Source: Burkholderia sp. Bp9143
GTDB lineage: Bacteria; Pseudomonadota; Gammaproteobacteria; Burkholderiales; Burkholderiaceae
DNA length: 64,000 nucleotides
NCBI RefSeq assembly: GCF_003853645.1
Contig: NZ_QTPO01000026.1
Span: 1 to 64,000, forward strand
Reading direction: 5' to 3'
The translations under genes and the position numbers were made by a program. The notes beneath the pieces are model-generated. The model did not search any database, had not been told where the DNA came from, and saw only the letters and a program-made list of their open reading frames with translations. This document shows, in pieces, positions 16,456 through 27,742 of the stretch. How positions within the stretch are numbered: position 1 is the stretch's first letter; each line of letters begins with the position of its first letter.

Positions 16456-16526
16456 ACGTTGATACAGGTAAGCGATTGCATTGCGGACGATCCGACGCAT
16501 GGCGCGTCAGGCCGTTCGCGCCTATT

Positions 16527-17417
16527 TTATATGCCTGGCTTCGGGTCGCCGGGAACCGCATAGCAACGCGCGGCCGTACCGCCCCACAATGCGTTGCGCT
16601 CGGCCGCCGACAACCGCGTTTCGGCCCAGCGCTCGACCAGCGACGCCACTTCGTCATACGACGCGGCGAGCAGGCACACGGGCCAGTCCGAGCCGAACAT
16701 CAGCCGCTGCGGGCCGAACGCGTCGAGCGCCGCGTCGAGGCATTGCTCGATGTGCCGGATGTCCCGCCCGCGCAGGCCGCGCCGCCAGTCCGTCTCGGTC
16801 ACGAGCCCCGACAGCTTGCACACGACATGCGGCAGCGCGCCCAGCTCGCGCAACCCGGCACGCCAGCGTGCGAGTGCGGTGTCGTCGCGGTCGAACTCGG
16901 CGAGCGCTGGCTTGCCGGCATGATCGAGCACGAGCCAGTGGGCATCGTGCCGCGCGCAGAACGCGTGCACGTCCGGCAACTGACGTTCGAACACGAGCAC
17001 GTCGTATACATAGCCGTTCGCCTGCAGCCAGGCGATGCCGCGATTGAACGCCGGATCCGCGACGAACGCGCCGACGTCGGCTTCGTCCTGCACCTGGTGA
17101 CGAAAGCCGCGCAGCTTCGGGCTGCGCCATTCGGCGATGCGTTCGGCGAGTTCCGGCGCACCGAGATCCTCCCAGCCGACCACCGCCGCGATGCGCGCGT
17201 CGTCGCGGGCGAGATCGAGCAGGAACGCCGTCTCGTCGCGACCGGCGCGCGCCTGCACCGCGATCGACGCGCCGAGCGCCTGCGCATGCATCCGCGGCCA
17301 CAGCGCGTCGGGCAGGTAGTCGCGGGCGAGCACGTCCATCCCGGGGCCGATCCACGGATAGTCGGCCGCGCGGTAACGCCAGAAGTGCTGATGGGAATCG
17401 ATACGCACTGCGCCCAT
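16527..17417 (-). CDS. L-fucono-1,5-lactonase (amidohydrolase-2 family)
   Basis: A 296-residue TIM-barrel hydrolase. Visible metal and catalytic sites are RIDSHQHFWRY at the N-terminus, GFRHQVQDE, VLDHAGKP and RLMFGSDWPVC near the C-terminus, the COG3618 pattern. The family includes the characterised L-fucono-1,5-lactonase of Burkholderia multivorans, which opens L-fuconolactone to L-fuconate. Neighbours (fucose dehydrogenase, fuconate dehydratase) support that substrate. The start at 17417 puts the first His pair at about residues 9-11. L-rhamnonolactone and related lactones are alternative substrates. Confidence 0.85.
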   Translation of the reverse strand: MGAVRIDSHQHFWRYRAADYPWIGPGMDVLARDYLPDALWPRMHAQALGASIAVQARAGRDETAFLLDLARDDARIAAVVGWEDLGAPELAERIAEWRSPKLRGFRHQVQDEADVGAFVADPAFNRGIAWLQANGYVYDVLVFERQLPDVHAFCARHDAHWLVLDHAGKPALAEFDRDDTALARWRAGLRELGALPHVVCKLSGLVTETDWRRGLRGRDIRHIEQCLDAALDAFGPQRLMFGSDWPVCLLAASYDEVASLVERWAETRLSAAERNALWGGTAARCYAVPGDPKPGI

Positions 17418-17465
17418 GGTGTCCTCGTCGTTCGCCCTCACCCGCGGCATCACATCACGTCACGC

Positions 17466-18407
17466 TCAGTCGTACAACACCGCCGTGATCTTCGGGTCGT
17501 CGATATTGGTCTTGTCATACCAGTAGAAACCGGTATCGATGACCTTCGGCAGCTTCTCGCCCTTGATCGCCTTCACGGCCGCCTCGACGGTCTTGTAGCC
17601 GATCCCGACCGGGTTCTGCGTGATCGCGCCGGCCATCAGCCCGCTGCGGATCGCGTCCTTCTGCTGCTTGCCGGAATCGTAACCGACGATCACGACCTTG
17701 CGCTTCATCTCGCGCACGCCGTTCACCACGCCGATCGCCGAGCCTTCGTTGGTGCCGAACAGGCCCTTGAGCTTCGGATACGCCTGCAGCATCGACTTCG
17801 TCACTTCGGTCGACTTCAGTTGGTCGCCCTCGCCGTACTGCACGGTCACGACCTTGACCTTGGGGTGTGCCGACTTCATCCGCTCGAGAAAGCCGTCGCG
17901 GCGATCGATGCCGGTGCGGCTCGTCTGGTCGTGCGCGACCACGGCGACCTCACCTTCGTCGCCGATCAGCGCGGCGAGCTTGTCGGCGGCGAGCGCCGCG
18001 GCGGCCTTGTTGTTGGTCGCGGCGGTCGTGACCGGGATGTCGCTGTCGACGCCCGAGTCGAACGCGATCACCGGAATCTTCTCGGCCCGCGCCTTCTTCA
18101 GGAGCGGCAGCGCGGCCTTGCTGTCGAGCGCCGCGAAGCCGAGCGCGGCCGGCTTCTTCGCGATCGCGGCGGACAGCATGTCGATCTGCTTGTCGACCAT
18201 CGCCTCGGTTTCGGGGCCCTCGAACGTCACCTTCACCTTGTAGTCCTTCGAGGCCTGCATCGCGCCCGCTTTCACGGCCTGCCAGAACTGATGCTGGAAG
18301 CCCTTCGAGACCAGCGGGATGTAGGTTTCCTGCGCCTGCGCGCCGGCCGTCACGCCGATGGCGAACGTCAGCCCGACGATCGCGTTCAACACCTTGCTCC
18401 TGATCAC
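17466..18407 (-). CDS. ABC sugar importer, periplasmic binding protein (L-fucose candidate)
   Basis: A 313-residue periplasmic protein of the ribose/galactose-binding (Peripla_BP_4) type. A signal peptide (VLNAIVGLTFAIGVTAGAQA) is followed by YIPLVSKGFQHQFWQAVKAG, VIAFDSGVDSD, GTNEGSAIGVVNGVRE and VVIVGYDSGKQQ, the hinge and ligand-pocket segments of this fold. The start is a GTG at 18407, chosen because AAGGAGACGCGAA lies directly before it and the signal peptide then has normal length. The gene is clustered with its permease and ATPase. L-fucose as ligand is inferred from the operon. Confidence 0.87.
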   Translation of the reverse strand: MIRSKVLNAIVGLTFAIGVTAGAQAQETYIPLVSKGFQHQFWQAVKAGAMQASKDYKVKVTFEGPETEAMVDKQIDMLSAAIAKKPAALGFAALDSKAALPLLKKARAEKIPVIAFDSGVDSDIPVTTAATNNKAAAALAADKLAALIGDEGEVAVVAHDQTSRTGIDRRDGFLERMKSAHPKVKVVTVQYGEGDQLKSTEVTKSMLQAYPKLKGLFGTNEGSAIGVVNGVREMKRKVVIVGYDSGKQQKDAIRSGLMAGAITQNPVGIGYKTVEAAVKAIKGEKLPKVIDTGFYWYDKTNIDDPKITAVLYD

Positions 18408-18491
18408 TTCGCGTCTCCTTGGTTGGTATCGACTGAAATGCCGGCCTGGCCGGCGATGAAGCACATGTGTTCGTGTTCGTGCGCTCATGCG

Positions 18492-19529
18492 TCAGCGGCG
18501 ACGCCGGCGCAGGATGTCCAGGTAGACCGCGAGGATGATGATCACGCCCGTCACGACCGTCTGCCATTCCTGCGCGACCGACATGATGCGCAGGCCGTTG
18601 GTCAGCACGCTCATGATGAACGCGCCGATGATCGTGCCGACGATGCTGCCCGCGCCGCCCGACAGCGACGTGCCGCCGATCACGACGGCCGCGATCGCAT
18701 CGAGCTCGTAGCCCTGCCCGAGCGCCGGCTGCGCGGAATTCAGTCGCGACGCGATCAGGAGCCCGGCGATCCCGCACACCGCGCCGCTGAACGTGTAGAC
18801 CGCGATCTTCCACGCATCGACGTTCACGCCGGACAGCCGCAGCGCTTCCTCGTTGCTGCCGAGCGCGAACGTATAGCGGCCGAAGAGGGTGCGGTTCAGC
18901 ACGATCGACGCGCCGATCGCGACGAGGAACAGGATCAGCACCGCGTTCGGGATCGGCAGCGCGGGAATCAGGTTGCCGATCAGCGAATCCTGCGCGATCG
19001 ACGTGAAGCCCGGCGTGTCGTTGAAGTAGATTGGCCGCGTGCCCGAGATCACGAGCGACAGCCCCTTGAGCAGCATCATCATGCCGAGCGTCGCGATGAA
19101 CGGTGGCACCTTCATCTTCGCGATCACGAAGCCCGACACGCTGCCCGATAGCGCACCGAAGCACAGCGCGGCCAGGATCCCGAGCGGCAGCGGCATCCCC
19201 CAGTTCGTCAGCACGACGCCCGCCATCACCGCGCAGAACGTCATCAGCGTGCCGACCGACAGGTCGATGCCGGACGTGATGATCACGTAGGTGCACGCGA
19301 CGGCCAGCACGCCGTTCACGGCGGTGGCCTGCAGGATCGCCACCAGGTTGTCGACTTCGAGGAAGTTCGGCGACGCGAAGCTGAAGAACACGATCAGCAG
19401 CACGAGGCTCGCGAACGCGAGCAGCTTCTGCCGCGCGGCCGGGTTGAAGAAGCGCGACTTCAGGCTCGATGCGGCGGCCGGCGTGTCGCCGGACGCAAGG
19501 GGCGGAACGGGATGCGTATCGTTGGACAT
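18492..19529 (-). CDS. ABC sugar importer, permease (RbsC family)
   Basis: A 345-residue inner-membrane protein with about ten hydrophobic segments. The family pattern is clear: TYVIITSGIDLSVGTLMTFC, FIATLGMMMLLKGLSLVISG, FGRYTFALGSNEEALRLSGV and IAAVVIGGTSLSGGAGSIVG. It forms the translocation channel with the ATPase encoded 27 bases upstream (19557-21098). The C-terminus is strongly basic (LRRRRR), consistent with a cytoplasmic end. Confidence 0.92.
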   Translation of the reverse strand: MSNDTHPVPPLASGDTPAAASSLKSRFFNPAARQKLLAFASLVLLIVFFSFASPNFLEVDNLVAILQATAVNGVLAVACTYVIITSGIDLSVGTLMTFCAVMAGVVLTNWGMPLPLGILAALCFGALSGSVSGFVIAKMKVPPFIATLGMMMLLKGLSLVISGTRPIYFNDTPGFTSIAQDSLIGNLIPALPIPNAVLILFLVAIGASIVLNRTLFGRYTFALGSNEEALRLSGVNVDAWKIAVYTFSGAVCGIAGLLIASRLNSAQPALGQGYELDAIAAVVIGGTSLSGGAGSIVGTIIGAFIMSVLTNGLRIMSVAQEWQTVVTGVIIILAVYLDILRRRRR

Positions 19530-19556
19530 GATCGGGTAAGCGTCTGAGCGTCTGAT

Positions 19557-21098
19557 TCAGGACAATACGGTCGACTCGCGCTGCGTCGCGAGCTGCATGA
19601 TCTTTTCCTGCGTGGCGTCGGCCGCGCGCAATTCGCCGGTCACGCGCCCTTCGCACATCACGAGAATCCGGTGGCTCATGCGCAGCACCTCGGGCAACTC
19701 CGACGAGATCATCACGATCGCCTTGCCGTCGGCGGCGAGCGCGTCGAGCAGCTTGTAGATTTCGCTTTTCGCGCCGACGTCGATGCCGCGCGTCGGTTCG
19801 TCGAAGAACAGGATGTCGCAGTCGCGCAGCAGCCACTTCGCGATCACGATCTTCTGCTGGTTGCCGCCCGACAGGAGGCGCGCCGGCTGCGCGACCGACG
19901 GCGTACGGATCGCGAGCTGCCGCACGTACGACTGCGCGGTGTCGCGCATCTTGCGCGCATCGAGGAACGCGCCGCGGCGCACGAAGCGCCGCATGCTCGA
20001 CAGCGCGATGTTGTTCTGCACGTCCATCCCGACCGCGAGCCCGAAGTGCTTGCGGTCCTCCGACAGATAACCGATCCCGTGCCTGACCGCGTCGGCCGGC
20101 GTGCGGATCGTCACGGTCTTGCCGTGCACGCGAATCTCGCCCGCGTCGACCGGGTCCGCGCCGAACACCGCGCGCGCGACTTCGGTGCGGCCCGCGCCCA
20201 TCAGCCCCGCGAAGCCGAGGATCTCGCCGCGCCGCAGCGTGAAGCCGACGTCGCGGATCGCGCGGCCGCGCGACAGCCCGCGCACTTCGAGCGCGACCTC
20301 GTTAGCCGACGTATCGGGCGGCGTGCGGAACGTCGTATCGAGCTGGCGGCCGACCATCATCGCGATGATCGCGTCCATCGACGTGCCGGCCATCGGCACG
20401 GTCGCGACGTACTTGCCGTCGCGCATGACCGTCACGCGATCGGCGATCTGGCGCAGCTCGTCCATCTTGTGCGAGATGTAGACGATGCCGACGCCGTGTG
20501 CGCGCAGGTCGCCGATGATGCGGAACAGCTCGGCGATCTCCGCGTTGTTCAGCGCGGCGGTCGGCTCGTCCATGATCAGCACGCGCGAGTCGAACGACAG
20601 CGCCTTCGCGATCTCGACCATCTGCTGCTTCGCGACCGTCAGCCGGCCGACCGGCGTGCGCGGATCGAGATCGAGCCGCATCCGCGCGAAGATCGCGGCC
20701 GCGTCGCGGTTCAGCTTGTCCTCGTCGACGAACACGCCGAAGCGGCCGCGCGGCTCGCGGCCGATGAAGATGTTCTGCGCGACGCTCAGGTGGTTCATCA
20801 GGTTCAGTTCCTGATGGATGATGCCGATCCCGAGCGCCTGCGCGGCACGCGGATCGTCGATCTCCACCGCGCGGCCGTCCATCCGGATCTCGCCTTCGTC
20901 CTTCTGATACACGCCGGCGAGAATCTTCATCAGCGTCGACTTGCCGGCGCCGTTCTCGCCCATCAGCGCATGCACTTCGCCGGCGCGCAGATCGAAGCGG
21001 CAATCGTCGAGCGCCTGCACACCCGGAAAGCGCTTGCTGACGCCGGTCAACGCAATCAGCGCGGCGGGGGCGGCGGTCGGGTTCAGATCGGGTTGCAT
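19557..21098 (-). CDS. ABC sugar importer, duplicated ATPase (RbsA/MglA family)
   Basis: A 513-residue protein with two fused nucleotide-binding domains. The N-terminal half has Walker [15 protein letters not shown], signature [15 protein letters not shown] and Walker [12 protein letters not shown]. The C-terminal half has the degenerate [16 protein letters not shown], then [17 protein letters not shown] and [12 protein letters not shown]. One active and one weakened site is normal for carbohydrate importers of the CUT2 class. It powers uptake of the pentose or 6-deoxyhexose; L-fucose is the expected cargo here. Confidence 0.93.
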   Translation of the reverse strand: MQPDLNPTAAPAALIALTGVSKRFPGVQALDDCRFDLRAGEVHALMGENGAGKSTLMKILAGVYQKDEGEIRMDGRAVEIDDPRAAQALGIGIIHQELNLMNHLSVAQNIFIGREPRGRFGVFVDEDKLNRDAAAIFARMRLDLDPRTPVGRLTVAKQQMVEIAKALSFDSRVLIMDEPTAALNNAEIAELFRIIGDLRAHGVGIVYISHKMDELRQIADRVTVMRDGKYVATVPMAGTSMDAIIAMMVGRQLDTTFRTPPDTSANEVALEVRGLSRGRAIRDVGFTLRRGEILGFAGLMGAGRTEVARAVFGADPVDAGEIRVHGKTVTIRTPADAVRHGIGYLSEDRKHFGLAVGMDVQNNIALSSMRRFVRRGAFLDARKMRDTAQSYVRQLAIRTPSVAQPARLLSGGNQQKIVIAKWLLRDCDILFFDEPTRGIDVGAKSEIYKLLDALAADGKAIVMISSELPEVLRMSHRILVMCEGRVTGELRAADATQEKIMQLATQRESTVLS

Positions 21099-21110
21099 GG
21101 ATCGCCGTCC

Positions 21111-23224
<2,114 letters not shown>

Positions 23225-23247
23225 GGCGAACGGTCCGTTAAAGGAAA

Positions 23248-24090
23248 TCAGGCCTGCACGGTGCGCTGACGCTGCTCGCCGAGCCCGTCGATGCCGAGCG
23301 TGATCACCTGCCCGGCACGCAGATAGACCGGCGGCTTCTGGCCAAGGCCGACGCCCGGCGGCGTGCCGGTCGAAATCACGTCGCCCGGCTGCAGGCTCAT
23401 GAAGCGGCTCAGGTAGCTGATCAGGTGCGGCACGCGGAACACCATCGTCGCGGTCGTGCCGTTCTGGTAGCGGTGGCCGTCCACTTCCAGCCACAGCCGC
23501 AGCGCGTGCGGATCGGGCACTTCGTCGGCGGTCACGAGCCACGGGCCGAGCGGGCCGAACGTGTCGTTGCCCTTGCCCTTGTCCCACGTGCCGCCGCGTT
23601 CGAGCTGGTATTCGCGCTCCGACACGTCGTTCACCACGCAGTAGCCGGCGACGTGCGACAGCGCATCGGCTTCGTCGATATAGCGGCCGCCCTGGCCGAT
23701 CACGACGCCAAGCTCGACTTCCCAGTCGGTCTTCTCCGAGCCGCGCGGAATCTCGACGTCGTCGTTCGGCCCCGAGATCGCGCTCGTCCATTTGCCGAAC
23801 ACGACCGGCTCCTTCGGGACTTCCATGCCCGATTCGGCCGCGTGGTCGGAATAGTTGAGCCCGATGCAGATGAACTTGCCGACGCGGCCGACGCATGCGC
23901 CGAGCCGCGGCGTGCCTTCGACGAGCGGCAGCGACGACGGGTCAATGTCGCGCAGCCGCGCGAGCGATGCGGGCGTCAGCGCGTCGCCGGCGATGTCGTC
24001 GATCACGCCCGACAGGTCGCGGATCTTGCCCTGCGCATCGAGCAGGCCCGGTTTTTCATGGTGTTTGTCGCCAAATCTCAGCAGTTTCAT
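23248..24090 (-). CDS. 2,4-diketo-3-deoxy-L-fuconate hydrolase (FAH family)
   Basis: A 280-residue fumarylacetoacetate-hydrolase-fold enzyme. The signature runs [52 protein letters not shown] (metal-binding acidic residues), VNDVSERE and the C-terminal [14 protein letters not shown]. In the fucose route it cleaves 2,4-diketo-3-deoxy-L-fuconate to pyruvate and L-lactate. The gene lies between the fuconate dehydratase and the second dehydrogenase genes with short gaps. An earlier in-frame start (MDD, 24099) is possible; 24090 gives the conserved MKLLRFG beginning. Confidence 0.88.
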   Translation of the reverse strand: MKLLRFGDKHHEKPGLLDAQGKIRDLSGVIDDIAGDALTPASLARLRDIDPSSLPLVEGTPRLGACVGRVGKFICIGLNYSDHAAESGMEVPKEPVVFGKWTSAISGPNDDVEIPRGSEKTDWEVELGVVIGQGGRYIDEADALSHVAGYCVVNDVSEREYQLERGGTWDKGKGNDTFGPLGPWLVTADEVPDPHALRLWLEVDGHRYQNGTTATMVFRVPHLISYLSRFMSLQPGDVISTGTPPGVGLGQKPPVYLRAGQVITLGIDGLGEQRQRTVQA

Positions 24091-24144
24091 GTCGTCCAAG
24101 CGGAAACGGAAAGTGAATGGGAAGACGCGGTCGGCTAGACGCGG

Positions 24145-24909
24145 TCAGTTTGACCAGCCGCCATCGATCAGGTGAATCGCGCCGGTGGTGAACGACGCTT
24201 CGTCGGACGCAAGATATAGCGCGAGCGCGGCCACTTCGTCCGCGGTGCCGATGCGGCCCATCGGCTGGCGCGCGACGAACGCCTGGCGCACGGTGTCGGT
24301 CGACACCTGGCGCGTGCGCGCCTGCTCGGCGATCCGCTGCTCCAGCGACGGCGACTCGATCGTGCCCGGGCAGATCGCGTTGCAGCGGATGCGCTGCTCG
24401 ACGAAATCGGCGGCCACGGCCTTGGTCAGGCCGATCACGGCCGCCTTGGTCGTACCGTAGACGAAGCGGTTCGGCACGCCCTTCACGCTCGACGCGGCCG
24501 ACGCCATGTTGATGATCGACGCGCCGCCCGCTGCCAGCATCGCCGGCAGCAGCGCGCGGATCAGCCGGTACATCGACGTGACGTTCAGATTCAGCGAGAA
24601 CGCCCACGCGTCATCGTCGCAGTCGAGGATCGAGCCGTGGTGCACGAAGCCCGCGCAGTTGAACAGCACGTCGAACGCGCGCTCCTGCGCGGCGAGTGCC
24701 GCGACGTCGCCCGCATCGGTCACGTCGAGCCGCCGCGTGGCCAGCCGGCCGCCCGCGCGTTCGGCGTCGGCCGCGAGTTGCGCGAGCGCCGCTTCGTTGA
24801 TGTCGGTCGCCAGCACGTCGGCGCCCTCGCTTGCGAACCGCAGCGCGGTCGCACGGCCGATGCCCTGCCCGGCCGCCGTCACCAGCGCGCGTTTGCCCTG
24901 CAATCTCAT
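24145..24909 (-). CDS. 2-keto-3-deoxy-L-fuconate dehydrogenase (short-chain dehydrogenase)
   Basis: A 254-residue NAD-dependent enzyme. The cofactor motif is VTAAGQGIGRATALRFASEG, followed by NCAGFVHHGSI, catalytic Ser in NMASAAS and YGTTK. The C-terminal ICPGTIESPSLEQRI segment is typical of this branch. It oxidises the 4-hydroxyl of 2-keto-3-deoxy-L-fuconate so that the FAH-family hydrolase can cleave the product. It is the first gene after the operon promoter. The start at 24909 is preferred; an upstream start would run through the operator-like sequence. Confidence 0.85.
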   Translation of the reverse strand: MRLQGKRALVTAAGQGIGRATALRFASEGADVLATDINEAALAQLAADAERAGGRLATRRLDVTDAGDVAALAAQERAFDVLFNCAGFVHHGSILDCDDDAWAFSLNLNVTSMYRLIRALLPAMLAAGGASIINMASAASSVKGVPNRFVYGTTKAAVIGLTKAVAADFVEQRIRCNAICPGTIESPSLEQRIAEQARTRQVSTDTVRQAFVARQPMGRIGTADEVAALALYLASDEASFTTGAIHLIDGGWSN

Positions 24910-24945
24910 GAGCACTGCTCCTGTAGATGTCGGCCGAGCCGACCG

Positions 24946-24976
24946 ATTGGCACAAAGGACTAAAGGTCCAACCAAT
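24946..24976. promoter_or_regulatory. Candidate operator of the L-fucose operon
   Basis: A 13-base palindrome GGAC-TAAAG-GTCC (24957-24969) lies 48 bases before the first fucose gene and is itself flanked by ATTGG (24946-24950) and CCAAT (24972-24976). Compact palindromes like this are typical of FadR-type GntR sites, and a GntR regulator is encoded at the end of the operon. The pairing of the two is inference. Confidence 0.5.
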
Positions 24977-25586
24977 GATAGGAACAGATTCCGGATTTGT
25001 CACGAACGCGGGATTCAGTATTTTCCCGAGCAGGTGAATCGGGCCGGAAGCGGTGCCGCGGGCTTCGATTACCGTTTTTTTCAGGTTCCGCCGATCGGCC
25101 GCCTGTCGCGCAAAGCCAATATCGGCGGGCGTTTGCGCCATCCCCAGGCACCTGAGTCGAGGTGCCCGCGCGGCGAAACTGACAAGAAAGTCATGTTCCC
25201 GTCAGGGTCTCAACCGGGGGCGCACGCGATCATGGCGTTGCCGGACCGCGCTTCCCGGCACACCGCACCCCGCCCGTCGCCGATCCCTGACGGGCGTCTC
25301 CGTCCCCCGCGGTGTCCACGTGACTGAGCGAGCAGACACGGGGGCGCGGGCCGATTTTCCGCCCCGGGCGTTTCACGTCCGGGGCGCTTTTGTCGCTGGT
25401 TTCTCAAGAGAATTTGCGTCGATTGTTTCTAAATCGGCAAAAGGTAATTTGAGCCAGACAGGATGTTTTTTCCGGTCACAGACGCTTACATTTAGCGCAC
25501 CACTCATGGAAACCGCTACGGATTCGTCCTTGGGTAGTGACATCCACTGCCACGGCCGAACCGCACGAGCTTTAGGAAACGGCAAA
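24977..25586. other. Long intergenic region with an unassigned terminator
   Basis: About 600 bases between the fucose operon promoter and the DUF3331 gene. It holds a small hairpin GGCACCT-GAGTCG-AGGTGCC (25147-25166) and an intrinsic terminator (25360-25391) on the plus strand that ends no recognised gene. I see no supported protein. The layout would fit a small RNA. Confidence 0.4.
25360..25391 (+). terminator. Intrinsic terminator without a recognised upstream gene
   Basis: Arms CGCCCCGGGCGT and ACGTCCGGGGCG pair with one internal mismatch around a TTC loop, followed by CTTTT. The design is almost the same as the terminator at 27674-27704. Confidence 0.65.
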
Positions 25587-25877
25587 ATGAAGGCCTCCCA
25601 ATCCCTGCCTGCGCTCGATCCCGCCGACGTCCACGTCGAAATTCTCGAACGTTCCGATACGCTGCTCGTCGTCCGCTGGGTCGAACCCGGCCGCTGTCAT
25701 TACGGCGAACAGCGCTGGCGCCGCCGCTTCGCGCAGCGCACCGGGACCTGCGCGCTGTCGCGCCAGGTCATCCAGCGCGGCGACGAAGTCTTCCGCCCGG
25801 CCGAGCGCCCGGCACCCGCGAACGCTGCCGCGATGATCTCCGCCGCCGAAGTGCTCGCGCTGGCCGGCAGCCGGTAA
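25587..25877 (+). CDS. DUF3331 domain protein
   Basis: A 96-residue basic protein. The conserved core TLLVVRWVEPGRCHYGEQRW, followed by two cysteines (GTCALSRQVI) and DEVFRPAERP, is the pattern of DUF3331, a family I know mainly from Burkholderia and its relatives. The function is unknown; the paired Cys positions hint at a small metal- or nucleic-acid-binding module, but that is inference. The start at 25587 sits after a GGAAAC leader; longer upstream readings lack conservation. Confidence 0.75.
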   Translation: MKASQSLPALDPADVHVEILERSDTLLVVRWVEPGRCHYGEQRWRRRFAQRTGTCALSRQVIQRGDEVFRPAERPAPANAAAMISAAEVLALAGSR

Positions 25878-25980
25878 CGCCCGCCGACCACCGTGTGCCG
25901 GGGCCCGCAGCGTGATGCGCAAGCCCGCCCTAGAACCGCCGGTCTAATTCCCCCGCTTGTCTGTCCCGCCTGCGCGGACT

Positions 25981-26006
25981 ATCGTTACACCACTCAATGT
26001 AACGAT
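25981..26006. promoter_or_regulatory. Perfect 9-base inverted repeat, candidate operator
   Basis: ATCGTTACA and TGTAACGAT form perfect arms around an 8-base spacer, ending 40 bases before the short-chain dehydrogenase start. Size and symmetry fit a dimeric repressor site of TetR or MarR type. No such regulator gene is adjacent. Confidence 0.6.
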
Positions 26007-26046
26007 TACGCGTCGTGGTGCACCGGCGACGCCGATGGAGGCAGAC

Positions 26047-27033
26047 ATGCATGCATGGAGCGCGCGCCACGTCCCGGCGCAAGGCGGCAAGGTCGCGGTC
26101 GTGACCGGCGCCAACAGCGGCCTCGGCTGGCAGATCGCGGAAACGCTGGCCGCCAAGGGCGCGACCGTCGTGATGGGCTGCCGCGATGCCGCGCGCGCGG
26201 CGCAGGCCGCCGATGCGATCCGCCGGCTCCATCCGGCCGCACGGGTCGAAGTCGATCCGCTCGACCTCGCCGATCTCGCGTCGATCCAGCGCTTCGCCGC
26301 CGACGTCTCCGACCGCCACGGCCGTGTCGACATCCTCTGCAACAACGCCGGCGTGATGTTCCTGCCGCTGCGGCACACGCACGACGGCTTCGAGATGCAA
26401 TTCGGCACCAACCACCTCGGCCATTTCGCGCTGACCGGCCATCTGCTGCCCGCGCTGCGCGCCGCGCGTCGGGCGCGCGTCGTGACGATGTCGAGCGGCC
26501 TCAACCGCGGCGGCCGGATCCGCGTCGACGACCTGCGCGCCGAGCACCGCTACAACCGCTATCTCGCCTACTGCGACAGCAAGCTCGCGAACCTCGTGTT
26601 CGCGATCGAACTGCAGCGCCGCTTCCAGCGCGCGGCGTTCGCGGGGATCAGCGTCGCCGCGCATCCCGGCTACGCGGCGACCAACCTGCAGTTCGCGGGT
26701 CCCGCGATGGACAGCTCGCCCATGCGCGCCGCGCTGATGCGCGCCGCGAACCGTTATCTCGCGCAACCGGCCGACCAGGGTGCGTTGCCTGCCATTCATG
26801 CGGCGACGTCGCCCGATCTCACCGGCGGCTCGTACATCGGACCGTCCGGCTGGTTCGAGTCGCGCGGCCTGCCGGCACCCGCGAGCGTGCCGCGCGCGGC
26901 ACGCGACGTAGCCATGGCCGCGCTGCTGTGGGAGGCCTCCGAAGCCGCGACGGGCGTGCGTTTCCTGAGTTCGAGCGTGCCTGCCGGTCGACCGCCCGCC
27001 GAGCCGTTCGACACGGCGGCCGAGGTGCGCTGA
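26047..27033 (+). CDS. Short-chain dehydrogenase, retinol-dehydrogenase-like
   Basis: A 328-residue NAD(P)-dependent oxidoreductase. The cofactor motif is VVTGANSGLGWQIAETLAAK, followed by CRDAARA, NNAGVMFLP, NHLGHFALTGHLLP, catalytic Ser in VVTMSSGLN and YCDSKLAN. The long C-terminal region (AAHPGYAATNLQ to the end) is typical of the retinol dehydrogenase/WW-oxidoreductase-like branch. Its substrate cannot be read from the sequence. It stands alone behind the inverted repeat at 25981-26006, which suggests dedicated repression. Confidence 0.83.
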   Translation: MHAWSARHVPAQGGKVAVVTGANSGLGWQIAETLAAKGATVVMGCRDAARAAQAADAIRRLHPAARVEVDPLDLADLASIQRFAADVSDRHGRVDILCNNAGVMFLPLRHTHDGFEMQFGTNHLGHFALTGHLLPALRAARRARVVTMSSGLNRGGRIRVDDLRAEHRYNRYLAYCDSKLANLVFAIELQRRFQRAAFAGISVAAHPGYAATNLQFAGPAMDSSPMRAALMRAANRYLAQPADQGALPAIHAATSPDLTGGSYIGPSGWFESRGLPAPASVPRAARDVAMAALLWEASEAATGVRFLSSSVPAGRPPAEPFDTAAEVR

Positions 27034-27247
27034 ATGACACGCTCGTCGTCTCAATATTCTTCATACTTATTACACTGACAGAAACGAAAGCGCGATGAAA
27101 GCTTGATTCGACGGCCTACTGTTACCAACTTGGAAACAATCTTTCGTCAAAATCAGCGTTTACCCTGAACCGCCCGGTGACTAAGATTTAGTCAATCGCT
27201 GCAGACATGGTGTCGAAAGCGAACTCAATAAAACACCGGAGGTCATC

Positions 27248-27550
27248 ATGAAATCGCTCGTTTCCGCAGTTGTTGCCGCTGTCGCCCTGTCCGCTTCGTT
27301 CGGCGCTTTCGCACAAAGCACCGTGACCCGCGCACAAGTCCGCAACGAACTGGTCCAGCTCGAACAAGCCGGCTACAAGCCGGGCCTGGCGAGCCCGTAC
27401 TACCCGAACGACATCCAGTCGGCGGAAGCGCGTGTTCATGGTGCCGACGCCAGCGGCTACGGCGCGCAACCGGCTCCGGTCGTCCACTCGGGCGCCCCGG
27501 CTGCCGCAACGTCGTCGAACGCTCGCGACTCGGTCTTCTTCGGCCAGTAA
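27248..27550 (+). CDS. DUF4148 domain secreted protein
   Basis: A 100-residue exported protein. The signal peptide MKSLVSAVVAAVALSASFGAFA is followed by the DUF4148 pattern TRAQVRNELVQLEQAGYKPG and YYPNDIQSAEARV; the tail is rich in Ala, Pro and Ser. Such proteins are abundant and multicopy in Burkholderia; the function is not known to me. A good GGAGG ribosome-binding site lies before the start, and a strong terminator follows 53 bases after the stop, so it is a monocistronic unit. Confidence 0.87.
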   Translation: MKSLVSAVVAAVALSASFGAFAQSTVTRAQVRNELVQLEQAGYKPGLASPYYPNDIQSAEARVHGADASGYGAQPAPVVHSGAPAAATSSNARDSVFFGQ

Positions 27551-27603
27551 GCCGACGCGCCCCCGGCGGGCGCACCGCGCATCGCGCGATGAAGCTGTAT
27601 CCG

Positions 27604-27634
27604 GACGAGCCCGCCATGCGGGCTCGTCTTTTTT
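27604..27634 (+). terminator. Intrinsic terminator of the DUF4148 gene
   Basis: A perfect 11-base stem, GACGAGCCCGC with GCGGGCTCGTC, closes a CAT loop and is followed by six T residues. Confidence 0.92.
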
Positions 27635-27673
27635 GTGAAACGCATACCTCCGCCGCCCGGCAGCGGGTGGCTT

Positions 27674-27704
27674 CGCCCGGGCGCGTTGCGTCCGGGCGCT
27701 TTTT
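27674..27704 (+). terminator. Second plus-strand terminator
   Basis: Arms CGCCCGGGCGC and GCGTCCGGGCG pair with one mismatch around GTT, followed by C and five T residues. It lies 40 bases after the first terminator and before the convergent end of the carnitine operon, and probably acts as a fail-safe. Confidence 0.7.
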
Positions 27705-27742
27705 CCCTGGCGAGGTATGCGTAACGACGCCGAGTGCGTCGA

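Noticed and set aside
16476..19151. Plus-strand reading frame of about 890 codons
   Set aside because: Antisense to the lactonase, binding-protein and permease genes, which have clear family motifs. The antisense product is His/Arg/Asp-rich low-complexity sequence.
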